Below are positions 8,691 through 16,850 of a stretch of DNA of 64,000 bases, piece by piece (the stretch's first letter is position 1; every line of letters starts with the position of its first letter). The stretch covers positions 124,001 through 188,000 of the forward strand of contig NZ_RQIT01000010.1 of assembly GCF_003837805.1 (NCBI RefSeq), given 5' to 3'. The stretch is from Bradyrhizobium sp. RP6. GTDB lineage: Bacteria; Pseudomonadota; Alphaproteobacteria; Rhizobiales; Xanthobacteraceae. A program made the position numbers and the translations under genes. A model generated the notes under the pieces. That model did no database searches. It was not told where the DNA came from and worked only from the letters and a program-made list of their open reading frames with translations.

Positions 8691-9134
8691 ATGCTGAAAG
8701 AGGGCAAATACGCGGCGTGGTTCAGAACCGCGCAAGCGCAAGGCACCGGAATCGTGCATGTGGCCCAGGGTCGGATCTCCGGCAGTGACAGCTTCTTCAC
8801 CTATGGCGGCTCCTATCAGTTCCATGACGACCAGCGTTTCACGGCCGTTCTCACCACACGGCGACATGCCGACGGCCCGCCGACCGTGTTCGGGTTCGAC
8901 GAAGTCGAGGTCGAGCTCTCCGGCGTGTATACCGGCGCGATGGCGACCTGTTCGGGAACGGCCCGGGAAGCGCCTGACGTGAAGTTCGAGGTGACGCTGA
9001 TCTACAGCCAGGAAGATGCGCCGGCTGAAGCCGACCGGAGCGCGGTCGTGAAGCTCAAGGCCGACAAGCTGCCCAAGGGGCTCGACGGCCGCTCCCGCCC
9101 GCGGCAACCATTCACGGCGGGTTTGCCCAAGTAA
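8691..9134 (+). CDS. GrlR-like small protein
   Basis: A 147-residue soluble protein. The start MLKEGKYAAWFRT, followed by a short strand and SFFTYGGSYQFHDDQRF, recalls the lipocalin-like fold of GrlR, the small negative regulator of type III secretion in enteric pathogens; homologues outside those species have unknown roles. ATG at 8691 is chosen over GTG at 8679 because the conserved part starts there. It stands alone on the + strand between the chemotaxis operon and a repeat element. No type III secretion gene is in the window, so a secretion role is not supported here. Confidence 0.55.
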   Translation: MLKEGKYAAWFRTAQAQGTGIVHVAQGRISGSDSFFTYGGSYQFHDDQRFTAVLTTRRHADGPPTVFGFDEVEVELSGVYTGAMATCSGTAREAPDVKFEVTLIYSQEDAPAEADRSAVVKLKADKLPKGLDGRSRPRQPFTAGLPK

Positions 9135-9180
9135 GACGCAGATCGCCGACGATCCGCGCAGCTTCACAAGAGCTCGCACC

Positions 9181-9283
9181 TAGAGCGCGATGAGATTGGG
9201 ATGAATCGTCATCGCGCTTCAGGTTATTGTTCGAGCATGGTCTCTTCGGAGAACCGTCCTACACTTTCCCGGATCATGCTCTA
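9181..9283. repeat. RIME-like double-hairpin repeat, copy 1
   Basis: A 103-bp element bounded by TAGAGC and GCTCTA. It contains two side-by-side inverted repeats: AGCGCGATG...CATCGCGCT at its left, and AGCATGGTC...GGATCATGCT around an inner GGAGAACC/TTTCCC region at its right. It matches the copy at 63436-63536 over its whole length with scattered differences. Elements of this kind are dispersed in intergenic DNA of Rhizobiales. It is non-coding. Confidence 0.8.
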
Positions 9284-9404
9284 CCGCCGCGATTAGCATT
9301 GCATTGACATTGTTGTCCCGAAGTCACGCCGCGGCCGCGCTGAAGCAATGCTGCCTTTAGAAGCGAGAGCTAGTATTGCGGCCGATCAAGCGTGGTGGAA
9401 GAAC

Positions 9405-9689
9405 ATGCCTCAAATCTGGATGACATACGACGAACTCGGCGCGCTTTGCGGCTGCGGCGCAATGGAGGCCCGGGACCGCGCCATCCGTTTGTCGCTCGAT
9501 CGCCGCAGGAGTCGCGATGGGGCAACGCGCGTCAAACTCGATCAGATACTGACGGTCAAATTCTTCGCATCCATTCGTGAGGCGAATTTCGATCTCGATT
9601 ACGCCATTGAGGCGCTGGACGAAACCCATCGGCAGATGGCCGAACTCCTGGATCCGTCCGAGCTCCACAACAGGCGTGGGGTGGCTTGA
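9405..9689 (+). CDS. Conserved hypothetical protein (94 aa)
   Basis: A small soluble protein starting MPQIWMTYDELGALCGC, rich in charged residues and probably helical; the segment DELGALCGCGAMEARDRAI looks like a helix-turn-helix-type N-terminus. No known domain is recognised. An in-frame ATG at 9348 would add 19 residues, but the shorter start has GGAAG upstream and a more plausible N-terminus. It faces the VanZ-like gene, with 10 bp between the two stops. Function unknown. Confidence 0.6.
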   Translation: MPQIWMTYDELGALCGCGAMEARDRAIRLSLDRRRSRDGATRVKLDQILTVKFFASIREANFDLDYAIEALDETHRQMAELLDPSELHNRRGVA

Positions 9690-9699
9690 GCCGGCCGCC

Positions 9700-10065
9700 T
9701 CAGGAAGGTGGTCTGGGCAAGAACGCCAAGATCATCTGGGCGAGCATGACGCCTACGGTGCCTCCTGCCGCCTTCTGCAACACGTCGAGGAAGCCCGGAT
9801 CGCGGTCGGGTATGAACGCCTGCATCAGCTCCAGCCCCATAGCGACCGTGACGACGAGAGAGCAGGCGAGTACGAGCCGTCCGGGTAGCAGGAAGGAAAG
9901 CAGGAAGCCGAGCAGCCCGTAGGCGCTGAAGCGCTCGATCACGACGACCCAATAGGCCTCGTGATGCCCCATGAGTGCGGGTCTACCCGCCAGTCTCGCC
10001 AGGGTGGCATAGACGATCAGCGCAAGACAGATGCTCGCAGCTGCTATGATGTGATTCCTGCGCAT
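9700..10065 (-). CDS. VanZ-like membrane protein
   Basis: A 121-residue integral membrane protein with about four hydrophobic segments. The segment VVVIERFSAYGLLGFLLSF, followed by GLELMQAFIPDRDPGFLDVLQKAAGG, is the usual VanZ-like pattern (an E..Q.F.P.R...D...N/K..G signature). VanZ confers low-level teicoplanin resistance in enterococci, but most family members in proteobacteria have no assigned role, so resistance should not be assumed. The start is set at the internal ATG (10065), where the first membrane helix begins; an upstream in-frame ATG at 10137 would add 24 non-hydrophobic residues. Confidence 0.7.
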   Translation of the reverse strand: MRRNHIIAAASICLALIVYATLARLAGRPALMGHHEAYWVVVIERFSAYGLLGFLLSFLLPGRLVLACSLVVTVAMGLELMQAFIPDRDPGFLDVLQKAAGGTVGVMLAQMILAFLPRPPS

Positions 10066-10237
10066 GACGCCAACATACAAGGTTGGTCGCCCGTCAGGTT
10101 CGAAAGCCGAAAGTATCGTTAAAGGCGCCGCTCGCACACGCCTGCTTTCAACGTGATACGTTCTGGCGATTCGACGTCGCAGGCCGAGCGACAGGCTGCG
10201 CGGAGCGCGGCGAGCGGCGTGCGCTGCCGCGCCGAAG

Positions 10238-10411
10238 TCAGGTCTTCTTGCCCGTCTTCGACTTCAACGAAAGGCCAAGCCGTAACGCCATGCGCTTGAT
10301 CGCATCGGGCGAGCGCCCGAGAATTTTCGCGGCTTGTTCCAGCGAGGCTGAAGACTTCGCCAACTCCATGAGCCGGCGGTCTTCCTTGAACGACCAGGGC
10401 CTGCGCGCCAT
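10238..10411 (-). CDS. SANT/Myb-like mini protein (57 aa)
   Basis: A short basic protein starting MARRPWSFKEDRRLMELAK. The pattern W-S-x-E-D-x-x-L, then SLEQAAKILGRSPDAIKRMA, then a Lys-rich tail, is that of a single SANT/Myb-like three-helix unit, which suggests DNA binding, perhaps as an accessory factor. In alphaproteobacteria such one-domain proteins are common and uncharacterised. The start is placed at the ATG before the domain rather than 14 codons upstream. It is a lone gene between two poorly coding stretches. Confidence 0.6.
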   Translation of the reverse strand: MARRPWSFKEDRRLMELAKSSASLEQAAKILGRSPDAIKRMALRLGLSLKSKTGKKT

Positions 10412-10985
10412 AACCAAACGATCCTCTCGTCGACACAACGACAAAGCCGCCAAGCGGACCCATATTCGCTCGACGGCTTTGCTTGGGCGGGGCCGGGCTT
10501 TGGGGGAGCCCGGTGCGAGAGATGGATAAGGAAAGCGTGAAAGTTCGCAACAAACAACGCGGATTAAGCTAACCTCTCAACCTTACCGGGATGAAGTTGG
10601 TGAATGACGCTCCGTATAACCACGGATGTTTCGTTAATGTCGTCCGCAACCGGGCAGCGACCGCATTCGAAATCCGTCGAAGCAGTCTTCATCAATGCGA
10701 AGAGCAGACGTGCTCGGTCACCGTGCGCTTGCCGCTTGCCGAGAGGGATACGGGATTCGGCTTCCACCTTATGTCCACCCATGCCCAAGATCTTCCGCCG
10801 CCCTCAACATGAACGAGGGAGATTACGGGCTGCCGCCGCGGACGAAGTTCGATGGCTCCAGCTTGATTCCAGGCAGGAAGAGGCTTGGCTGGTCTGGATC
10901 GCACAAAGCCGGCCGGGCGGGTGCAAGCTTTAAGCTTTGTTAACTATGCCTGACCGATGGTAGCGGCCCAGATCTCGAATGCGGG
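10412..10985. other. Intergenic stretch without a convincing gene
   Basis: About 570 bp. Short open frames exist on both strands (for example 10591-10812 and 10564-10788), but they overlap each other, have unbalanced composition and no recognisable features. It presumably carries the promoters of the flanking divergent genes (10411 minus and 10986 plus). No repeat or RNA structure stood out. Confidence 0.4.
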
Positions 10986-11411
10986 ATGGCCCAAATGTTT
11001 CAGCTGTTCCTGAGAGCGCGTGCACACAGTCTTCTCGGCTCCCGCCGCGAGGACAAGGGCTTCAAAGCCCGCTCCGTCGAGCGTGATGCGGAGACCGACC
11101 GCGTGCGGATCGGTGCCGTCCTGGCGGCGATCGAAACGGCATTGCAGGAGGCGGAGAGGGAGCAGGCCGGGCTGAACCGGCGCGTTGACGATGCCCTCGC
11201 GCGTGCATCCGTCACCTTCGGAAACGGGACCGATGAATATCTCGAGCGGGAGCCGCTCGACAATTATCATCAGGATCTCTTCGCGGCCGACATCTCGAAC
11301 GGCCAGCGCCGGCTCAAGGAGCTGACAAGCACCATTGCTCACCTGAAGTTCGTCAAGTCCGCAATGCTCACGCGTTTCCCGGACTTCAAGCCGCCGCAGC
11401 TCAACAGCTAG
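10986..11411 (+). CDS. Conserved hypothetical coiled-coil protein (141 aa)
   Basis: A soluble, charged protein. The middle (about residues 30-75, VERDAETDRVRIGAVLAAIE onward) and the end (RRLKELTSTIAHLKFVKSAM) are predicted helices with heptad character, so it probably dimerises. There is no signal peptide, membrane segment or known motif. It lies alone on the + strand before the gene for a small exported protein. Codon usage looks native. Function unknown. Confidence 0.65.
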   Translation: MAQMFQLFLRARAHSLLGSRREDKGFKARSVERDAETDRVRIGAVLAAIETALQEAEREQAGLNRRVDDALARASVTFGNGTDEYLEREPLDNYHQDLFAADISNGQRRLKELTSTIAHLKFVKSAMLTRFPDFKPPQLNS

Positions 11412-11567
11412 TACTTGGGGTCTTGCTGCGCTCTGCCTCCATCCTTCGAGATGCGCGGATCACCCGGGGTCGACCGCGTTACAGTTCAGCATCGGTTTGC
11501 GGTTTGGTGCTGCGATCCTTTTTGATATGGTTCCGGCAAGCATTCACGGAATTGAAGGAGAGACGAG

Positions 11568-11846
11568 GTGCCGGTCAAAAATCTACAGAGGTTGGTTGGA
11601 TTGGCAGGTGTTTTGACACTGACTGCGCCGGCGACGGCCTCAGCCATCACCGCCGAAGTCGCGCGCGCATGCGATGCTGCGGTCGCCAAAGCCTTTCCGC
11701 CCAGACAAATCGGCAATCCCGCGGCCGGCAGCGCCAAGGGAACAGGCAAGGATCAGCGCGATTACTTCCAGAAATGCGTCGCCAACAACGGCAAGGTCGA
11801 CGACATGCCGGCGGATGCGCCAAAGGACAACAAGCCGGCCAAATAA
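11568..11846 (+). CDS. Small exported protein (92 aa)
   Basis: Starts with GTG preceded by GGAGAGACGAG. An N-terminal signal peptide (about 1-27, with a hydrophobic core LVGLAGVLTLTAPATASA) leads to a mature protein of about 65 residues. The mature part has two cysteines (ARACDAAV and FQKCVANN) that could form one disulfide, and the charged ending PADAPKDNKPAK. The family is familiar as a conserved hypothetical in Bradyrhizobium-like genomes. It is likely periplasmic; function unknown. Confidence 0.65.
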   Translation: MPVKNLQRLVGLAGVLTLTAPATASAITAEVARACDAAVAKAFPPRQIGNPAAGSAKGTGKDQRDYFQKCVANNGKVDDMPADAPKDNKPAK

Positions 11847-11949
11847 GAAGTAGGCGAGTGGTCGAGCGAAGTGGATGCCGGTTCGCTTGAAGAAATGCGT
11901 CGATGTAGCGATCGAGCGTTTCGGTTCTGAGAAAATCAGACCTCAAGCT

Positions 11950-13176
11950 CTACCGCCGTGGCGGCGGACATGGCGAGTAGAAGGCGCCGTTCGCCGCATT
12001 GATGCGTTCGACGCATTGATTGGGATCAGTGACTGTTCCGGCGACCGTGAAGTCGTAGCCCATCCCCTTGACCACGACGATGTAGCGGCCGGGAGCGAGC
12101 GTAAAGCCGTCCTGCTCCGGCTGGAGCAATAGCATTCGCGACTGCTGTTCGATCGGACCTACCTTGTAGGGGTACGACATGCTGCGGATGACCCAGGAAT
12201 CGCCGGCGTTGACCATGGCGGCTTTCCCGCTGGCATCGACGCCCAACGCCCGGGAAACTTTCGCGACGACCCGAACTTCGGTCCCGCTCGCGTCGACGCC
12301 CCCATCGGGCCTGAACACGATGAACCTGACGTCGCCATCCATCAGTGTGGTCACGCTCGGCGCGTTGATGGCTGCCGAGATCGCGACGCGCCGGTCCGGA
12401 ATCTTTCCGGGCACCGGCTTGAGCTCATGGAGTTGGCCCTCACTCAAGGCGTAGACGCCGAACGTCGTCGGCAAAGGCATCGAGGGTTGCGCAACCGGCG
12501 CTGGCTCCTTTGGGGTCTCCGGCGTTCGTTCCAAGGTCTCGCCCAGCGAGGGACTTGGAATCGTGGTCGGTTGAGGCTCCGAAGGCTTCGCCCGCTCGGA
12601 CGGCGGCGCTACCTGCGACAATGCGGTCAGTTGTGTCTTCAGCCGTGGCCAAGAGACGATCGCGGTCCCGGCGCCCGCAACGAGCAGGAGGATGGCGGTC
12701 AATCGAATGAGAGAATTGAAGGCCCCCTTCTGTTTGGGATGCTCGGGCAACCTCGGCGATGCGACAGGATGACGTGCCGTTTCCGCAGCCATGGAAGGGG
12801 TCGGGGAAGCCAAAGCAGGCGACGATGGAATGGGCGGGGGAGTAACACGCGCCTGCGGAGGGGCATCGACTTGCGGAGAATTCGACGCGATGGTGGCACT
12901 CGCCTTTGCTGATGAGGAAGTTCCGCCTCGCTCAAAGGACCGTTCGACCTCCTGAATGGCGCGTTCGAGGACCTGCTGGAGCTCTCGTGCTTCCCACGCA
13001 CTGGCGGGGGTGAATTGTTCCAGAAGCTTGACGCGGGCCAACTCGTAGACGACATCCCGCATCTGCCGCGGATCGTCGGAGATCTCGCGGATCCGCCCCG
13101 AAAGCAGGCGGACGAGTCCGGCCTCGATCTCTTGCGCCTTCGAGGCGTTGGCTGCTGTGTCGCCGGTCTCGGTCAT
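11950..13176 (-). CDS. Membrane-anchored hypothetical protein (408 aa)
   Basis: The cytoplasmic N-terminus (about 1-95) is helical (IEAGLVRLLSGRIREISDDP), followed by a Pro/Ala/Ser-rich linker. One membrane helix lies near residues 160-180 (LIRLTAILLLVAGAGTAIVS), then a second proline-rich linker and a C-terminal extracytoplasmic domain of about 180 residues with FGVYALSEGQLHELKPVPGK and a close GRYIVVVKGMGYDFTV. The layout suggests a link between cytoplasm and periplasm, but no known domain is recognised. ATG at 13176 is preferred over TTG at 13179. It reads toward the small exported gene at 11568. Confidence 0.7.
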   Translation of the reverse strand: MTETGDTAANASKAQEIEAGLVRLLSGRIREISDDPRQMRDVVYELARVKLLEQFTPASAWEARELQQVLERAIQEVERSFERGGTSSSAKASATIASNSPQVDAPPQARVTPPPIPSSPALASPTPSMAAETARHPVASPRLPEHPKQKGAFNSLIRLTAILLLVAGAGTAIVSWPRLKTQLTALSQVAPPSERAKPSEPQPTTIPSPSLGETLERTPETPKEPAPVAQPSMPLPTTFGVYALSEGQLHELKPVPGKIPDRRVAISAAINAPSVTTLMDGDVRFIVFRPDGGVDASGTEVRVVAKVSRALGVDASGKAAMVNAGDSWVIRSMSYPYKVGPIEQQSRMLLLQPEQDGFTLAPGRYIVVVKGMGYDFTVAGTVTDPNQCVERINAANGAFYSPCPPPRR

Positions 13177-13355
13177 CAAGGCCGATCAACTAGCCCGGAT
13201 ACTGCTGTTTCGCCAGGCTTTTCACCCCGGCTCCCCTCGGCCGGGGCGAGCGCTCTATGCCGCCCTGCAAAGGTCCTGCGCGATCGTCTCGAAGCGCTTG
13301 CTTTTGGGTGGAAACCTGTGACATTTCGCCCGGCTCCTCATTCCGGTGTTTGACC

Positions 13356-13601
13356 ATGCGCGGCGTTTTGACAGCAACCATGTTTTTGGCCTTCCTGGTT
13401 CAGTCCGCTTCTGCCCAAGGGACCAAGGATCAGGCCAACACCACCAGCTCCAGCATCATCACGACCCCGACGAAAAAAGCGCAGACCACCCCAGCTGCGT
13501 CCCGGCCGACCGCAGTCCGGAACGTGACGGGGAGCCTTCCTGCCGGAAGGGCCGCCCAAGGCGTTTGGAGGGATGGCAAGCTGGTTGCCGTGCCCAGGTG
13601 A
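13356..13601 (+). CDS. Small exported protein (81 aa)
   Basis: The N-terminus MRGVLTATMFLAFLVQSASA is a clear signal peptide with an AQG cleavage site. The mature part is about 60 residues of Thr/Ser/Ala-rich low complexity, then VTGSLPAGRAAQGVWRDGKL. The ATG at 13356 is chosen because the signal peptide starts there; the longer in-frame option begins with non-signal sequence. The next gene (13679) encodes a similar small exported protein, so the pair may be cotranscribed. Function unknown. Confidence 0.6.
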   Translation: MRGVLTATMFLAFLVQSASAQGTKDQANTTSSSIITTPTKKAQTTPAASRPTAVRNVTGSLPAGRAAQGVWRDGKLVAVPR

Positions 13602-13678
13602 GGTCACGTAACGAACTGTCAAGCGGCCGTGAAGGAACGGTGTTCGCCTCCCTGACGTTCTTGATCGGGAGATTTCGC

Positions 13679-13918
13679 ATGAAACGATTGGTCTTGATCA
13701 TACTCGCGTTCGCCGTGCCTGCCAGCGCTTGGGCCCAGGGCGTCAATGACACCTCGACACCCAATCGCAACGTGATCATCGTCAACCCCTCGCAGCCCGC
13801 GCCTCCCAACGCGACTCGGAATATTCCGAGCCGGATCGAGCCGCCGGTCACGAGCGGCGGACGCGCCCGGCCCTATCACGGGAACAGAACCCGGGGCAGC
13901 GGGTCGAGCCGCTATTAG
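13679..13918 (+). CDS. Small exported protein (79 aa)
   Basis: Starts MKRLVLIILAFAVPASAWAQ, a textbook signal peptide, followed by a mature part of about 59 residues rich in Asn, Pro and Arg (NRNVIIVNPSQPAPPNATRN) and ending in a basic Gly/Arg/Ser tail. Likely disordered in the periplasm. It lies 77 bp after a similar gene at 13356 and has the same kind of composition, though no direct homology is obvious. Function unknown. Confidence 0.6.
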   Translation: MKRLVLIILAFAVPASAWAQGVNDTSTPNRNVIIVNPSQPAPPNATRNIPSRIEPPVTSGGRARPYHGNRTRGSGSSRY

Positions 13919-13944
13919 CCGCTTCGGCGGCGCTGTGAGACAAG

Positions 13945-14322
13945 CTATTGCGGGTTGACCTCGACCTCCAGGGTCGAGGTACCGGGGTCGTGCCGGTTCT
14001 TGCCCGAGATCAGCAGCGTGAACCTGTCGGCACCGCGCGTCGTGCTTTCGGCCGAATAGCGGAAGCCGGACCCGACCACTGCCAGTTGCCCTCGCGATGG
14101 TCCGCTCACGACCGAGACGTTGAAGATCTGCATGTACGACCAACGGAGCCCCTGGATGCAGTCGGCTCCGGGTTCGATCGACATCGTCCATCTGACCGTG
14201 TCCTGCGATAAGGCGAACGGCGGCCGTTCCTTGATGCAGAGGGGGCTGGCGTGCGCCGCCGGGCCAGATATGGCGCAAGCCGCAGCGACGATACCTGCCA
14301 GCATTACGGGACTTGCGCGCAT
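13945..14322 (-). CDS. Exported hypothetical protein (125 aa)
   Basis: A signal peptide (MRASPVMLAGIVAAACAISG, ending near AAHA) is followed by a mature domain of about 98 residues with alternating beta-type pattern: QIFNVSVVSGPSRGQLAVVG, then SGFRYSAESTTRGADRFTLL, ending in TSTLEVEVNPQ. This looks like an immunoglobulin-like beta-sandwich, as in surface or cell-wall-associated repeats, in one copy. ATG at 14322 has GGAG eight bases upstream and is preferred to ATG at 14337. Two cysteines (PLCIKE, ADCIQG) could form a disulfide. Function unknown. Confidence 0.6.
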   Translation of the reverse strand: MRASPVMLAGIVAAACAISGPAAHASPLCIKERPPFALSQDTVRWTMSIEPGADCIQGLRWSYMQIFNVSVVSGPSRGQLAVVGSGFRYSAESTTRGADRFTLLISGKNRHDPGTSTLEVEVNPQ

Positions 14323-14705
14323 TCTCAGCAACTCCATGGGCGGATGCCGAAAGTTAGCAGCAATGACCTAATGAGGTCTTAGAGCGGAGCCGTCTGCCCT
14401 TGACCGATCCCGTGACGCGAATCTCAGGTCCTTCGGTCATCCGGTCGACCTCTCTCCGGACCATGCCATTCTGCCCCTGTTTTGCCCGACCGGTCAACTG
14501 CCATTTCGGAAAACTGTAACTCCTTGATCCAACTGGTGCCGGCTACTGTGCATGGGGTTGTTTTTCGATTTTTCATGGAAAGTCCAAAGGGAAGCTCGTC
14601 CGCGAAACGGGCTTTCCTGCCATCGACAAAGGTATAGGCTGAGGCGTGGAAGACGAGGACATTGGCCAATGGTCGTCCTTGTCGCTCTGTCAGGGAGTGA
14701 TCAGC

Positions 14706-15146
14706 GTGCGAACGGGTCGACGTGGCCACTGTGAAAAGCGATTTGGGAAGCTGTCTCGGACCGTCGCAACCATCGCCGGTGTACTCGGCCTTGGTCTCGC
14801 CTGTCCGGCCTTGGGTCTCGCTCAGACCGAACTGGCGCCCTCGCTCAACGACTATCTTCCATCCAGCGAGCCGGAAGTCACGCGCGACGAATGGCGCCAG
14901 CGGATCGAGGACGCACGGCGCCGCGCCAAGGAAGTCTTGCGCGAGCGGCGGGAGCATCCCGAGCTCTCCAAGCCCATTCCGGTAGATCCGGACCTTGTCG
15001 CGACCGAGAGCCTGCTCAACGATGAAAGCCTGCAGCGAGGCGACATCGTCACGACCAAGAAGGGCATGTTCGTCTACAAGGGGCGATCCGATCAGCCGCG
15101 GCGCGATGAGGACTTTGTACCCGTCAATCCGAAATCGGTACGCTGA
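14706..15146 (+). CDS. Exported hypothetical protein (146 aa)
   Basis: Proposed start is GTG at 14706, with AGGGAG about nine bases upstream; an in-frame ATG at 14646 would put 20 extra residues before the signal peptide. The peptide (VATIAGVLGLGLACPALGLA) is followed by a charged helical part rich in Arg and Glu (DEWRQRIEDARRRAKEVLRE) and a C-terminal part GDIVTTKKGMFVYKGRSDQP. It lies back-to-back with the first exopolysaccharide-type gene (15857, minus strand). Probably periplasmic; function unknown. Confidence 0.6.
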   Translation: MRTGRRGHCEKRFGKLSRTVATIAGVLGLGLACPALGLAQTELAPSLNDYLPSSEPEVTRDEWRQRIEDARRRAKEVLRERREHPELSKPIPVDPDLVATESLLNDESLQRGDIVTTKKGMFVYKGRSDQPRRDEDFVPVNPKSVR

Positions 15147-15194
15147 GGAATTGGCTGCAGCCCCGGAAGCGATAGCCACAAGGCTGGAGCGGGC

Positions 15195-15857
15195 TCAGTA
15201 CCGCCGCAAGATCTCGTTGAATTTGGGATCGGCAATCTTCGTCGTCTCCAGCAGCAACGATTTGCCTTGCGGCGTTGCCTGCACATAGGCCGCGATCAGC
15301 AGAGGCTCGTAACGCGAGCGCCTGGCCAGCGCCGCCCGAATGTCGGATTGCGCCAGGAGCTTGATCTCCTCATCGGTCGCCGCCGCGCTCGACGTCACGG
15401 TCCGGACGCGAGAGAAGGCAATGTCGATCGGCACCGATCCGGTCAAGTAGGACATCTTCACCGCCGGCGTGGCCGCTTCGCCGGATTGGGCCTGTAGCGT
15501 GCCGAGCGTGAGCCACAGCGCGGGCCGGATCGGTGAGACTTTCAAGGCAGCCAAGACGGCGGCCTGAGCTGCTTTGTTCTCGCTGGCCCTGCCGCCCGCC
15601 GCGGTCGGCGGACCTTGAAGAGCGTCAGCGGCCATCGCCGCCGCGTAGTTCGCAAGCAGATCGCCATCCCATGAAAACGCGGCCAAGCCAGCTGCGGCTG
15701 CCAGCTTCGCCTTCTCGGGCGGAGGCTCGCCCGAGAACAGATCGCTGGCGCGAAAATTCGGCCTTGTCAGATCGCCGTAGAACGCCATGCCGGCGTGAAG
15801 CGCCAGCAGGATTGCTGTGCAGATGCCGACGACGCGAAGCAGGATCATGCGGGTCAT
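15195..15857 (-). CDS. Membrane-anchored TPR-like protein (220 aa)
   Basis: One N-terminal membrane helix (about residues 5-27) leads to an all-helical extracytoplasmic domain in which Ala-rich helices of 20-30 residues alternate, with SPIRPALWLTLGTLQAQSG resembling a TPR helix pair. It appears related to the protein at 29138: both have a single membrane helix, a D/SPxxAxLWL helix in the middle and similar length. It is read from the same strand as the phosphatase at 16658, 63 bp downstream of it, and may work with the polymerase/ligase at 18846. Confidence 0.65.
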   Translation of the reverse strand: MTRMILLRVVGICTAILLALHAGMAFYGDLTRPNFRASDLFSGEPPPEKAKLAAAAGLAAFSWDGDLLANYAAAMAADALQGPPTAAGGRASENKAAQAAVLAALKVSPIRPALWLTLGTLQAQSGEAATPAVKMSYLTGSVPIDIAFSRVRTVTSSAAATDEEIKLLAQSDIRAALARRSRYEPLLIAAYVQATPQGKSLLLETTKIADPKFNEILRRY

Positions 15858-15920
15858 GGAGGAATTGACGAGGCCTGTGCGGGCGGGCCCGACGACGGGA
15901 CCGAGGTCTGGCCAGAGCGC

Positions 15921-16658
15921 TTAGATTGCCAGCAGACTATCGCCCTGGATGGTCAGCAGCGTCAAGTTTCCGGTCGCGTAGGCGCCGGTGTCGATGTTGA
16001 TGCGGTTCGGACGGATATCGGGCGTGCTGACCGGCGTATGGCCGTGAACGACATATTTGCCGAAGCGCTCCTCGGAGGTCAGGAATTCCTCGCGGATCCA
16101 GAGCAGATCCTCATCCTTCTGGCGATCGAGCGCGACGCCCGGCTTGACGCCGGCATGGACGAAAAAGAAGTCGCCGCAGGTAAAGGAGGAGGGCAATTGC
16201 TGGAGGAAGGCCAAGTGCTCCGGCGGCAGCGCGCGTTTCAGTCCCTCGATCAGTTCGACCTGCTGCTCCGCGGACGGATTCATGGTCGGCGTGATGCCGT
16301 AGGAGACCAGGGTCAGCAGGCCGCCATAATGGCGCCACTCCTGCAGGCGGGCCGGGTTCTTGAGGACCTCGAGCAGGAAGACCTCGTGGTTGCCTTTCAG
16401 ACAAACCGTCTCGTGCGATTTCGAGCGTTCAATCAAGAGATCAAGAACGGCGCGTGAGTCCGGGCCGCGATCGACATAGTCACCGAGAAAGACCTGAATG
16501 GCGCGTTCGGGGGCCGAGCGGGCGAGATCGACGTCGATCACGGTTAACAGCGATCGAAGCAAATCGGCACGGCCGTGCACGTCGCCGATCGCATAGACGC
16601 GAACGCCGTCGGGAAGCCGAGGTTTGGTCTTCTTTCGAAAATGGCTGGAAAAGCCCAT
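15921..16658 (-). CDS. PPP-type serine/threonine(-tyrosine) phosphatase 1
   Basis: A 245-residue metallophosphatase. The metal and catalytic motifs are all present: GDVHG (26-30, Asp26 and His28), GDYVDRG, GNHE, the histidine of VHAG and the histidine in VVHGHTP. These are the signature of the calcineurin/lambda-phosphatase superfamily. No signal peptide is seen, so it is cytoplasmic. It is a paralogue, with the same length of 245 residues, of the phosphatase at 48791. Its placement in a polysaccharide locus with tyrosine autokinases makes it a candidate to dephosphorylate them; this is inference. Confidence 0.88.
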   Translation of the reverse strand: MGFSSHFRKKTKPRLPDGVRVYAIGDVHGRADLLRSLLTVIDVDLARSAPERAIQVFLGDYVDRGPDSRAVLDLLIERSKSHETVCLKGNHEVFLLEVLKNPARLQEWRHYGGLLTLVSYGITPTMNPSAEQQVELIEGLKRALPPEHLAFLQQLPSSFTCGDFFFVHAGVKPGVALDRQKDEDLLWIREEFLTSEERFGKYVVHGHTPVSTPDIRPNRINIDTGAYATGNLTLLTIQGDSLLAI

Positions 16659-16850
16659 CAGGTCGGTCGAATCGCTTCTAGCGTCACGAGCGGATCATCG
16701 CGACCGCTCTTAGCAGAAAAGTCACACTTCGGTATTCTTAATTATTTCCGACCGCTTAGCCCGCATTTTGATTAAAGGGTCGCGCGGCGTTTGAGCCGTA
16801 TTTCAAGGTGTCTGGCGTAGCGTCTCCCCAACAAGAACGGGGAGCGCAAC

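Noticed and set aside
9700..10065. VanZ-like protein as a glycopeptide-resistance gene
   Set aside because: Gram-negative VanZ-like proteins are common and there are no vanHAX-type neighbours.
10564..10933. Several overlapping short frames on both strands
   Set aside because: They contradict each other, have no ribosome sites or domain and look like non-coding DNA.
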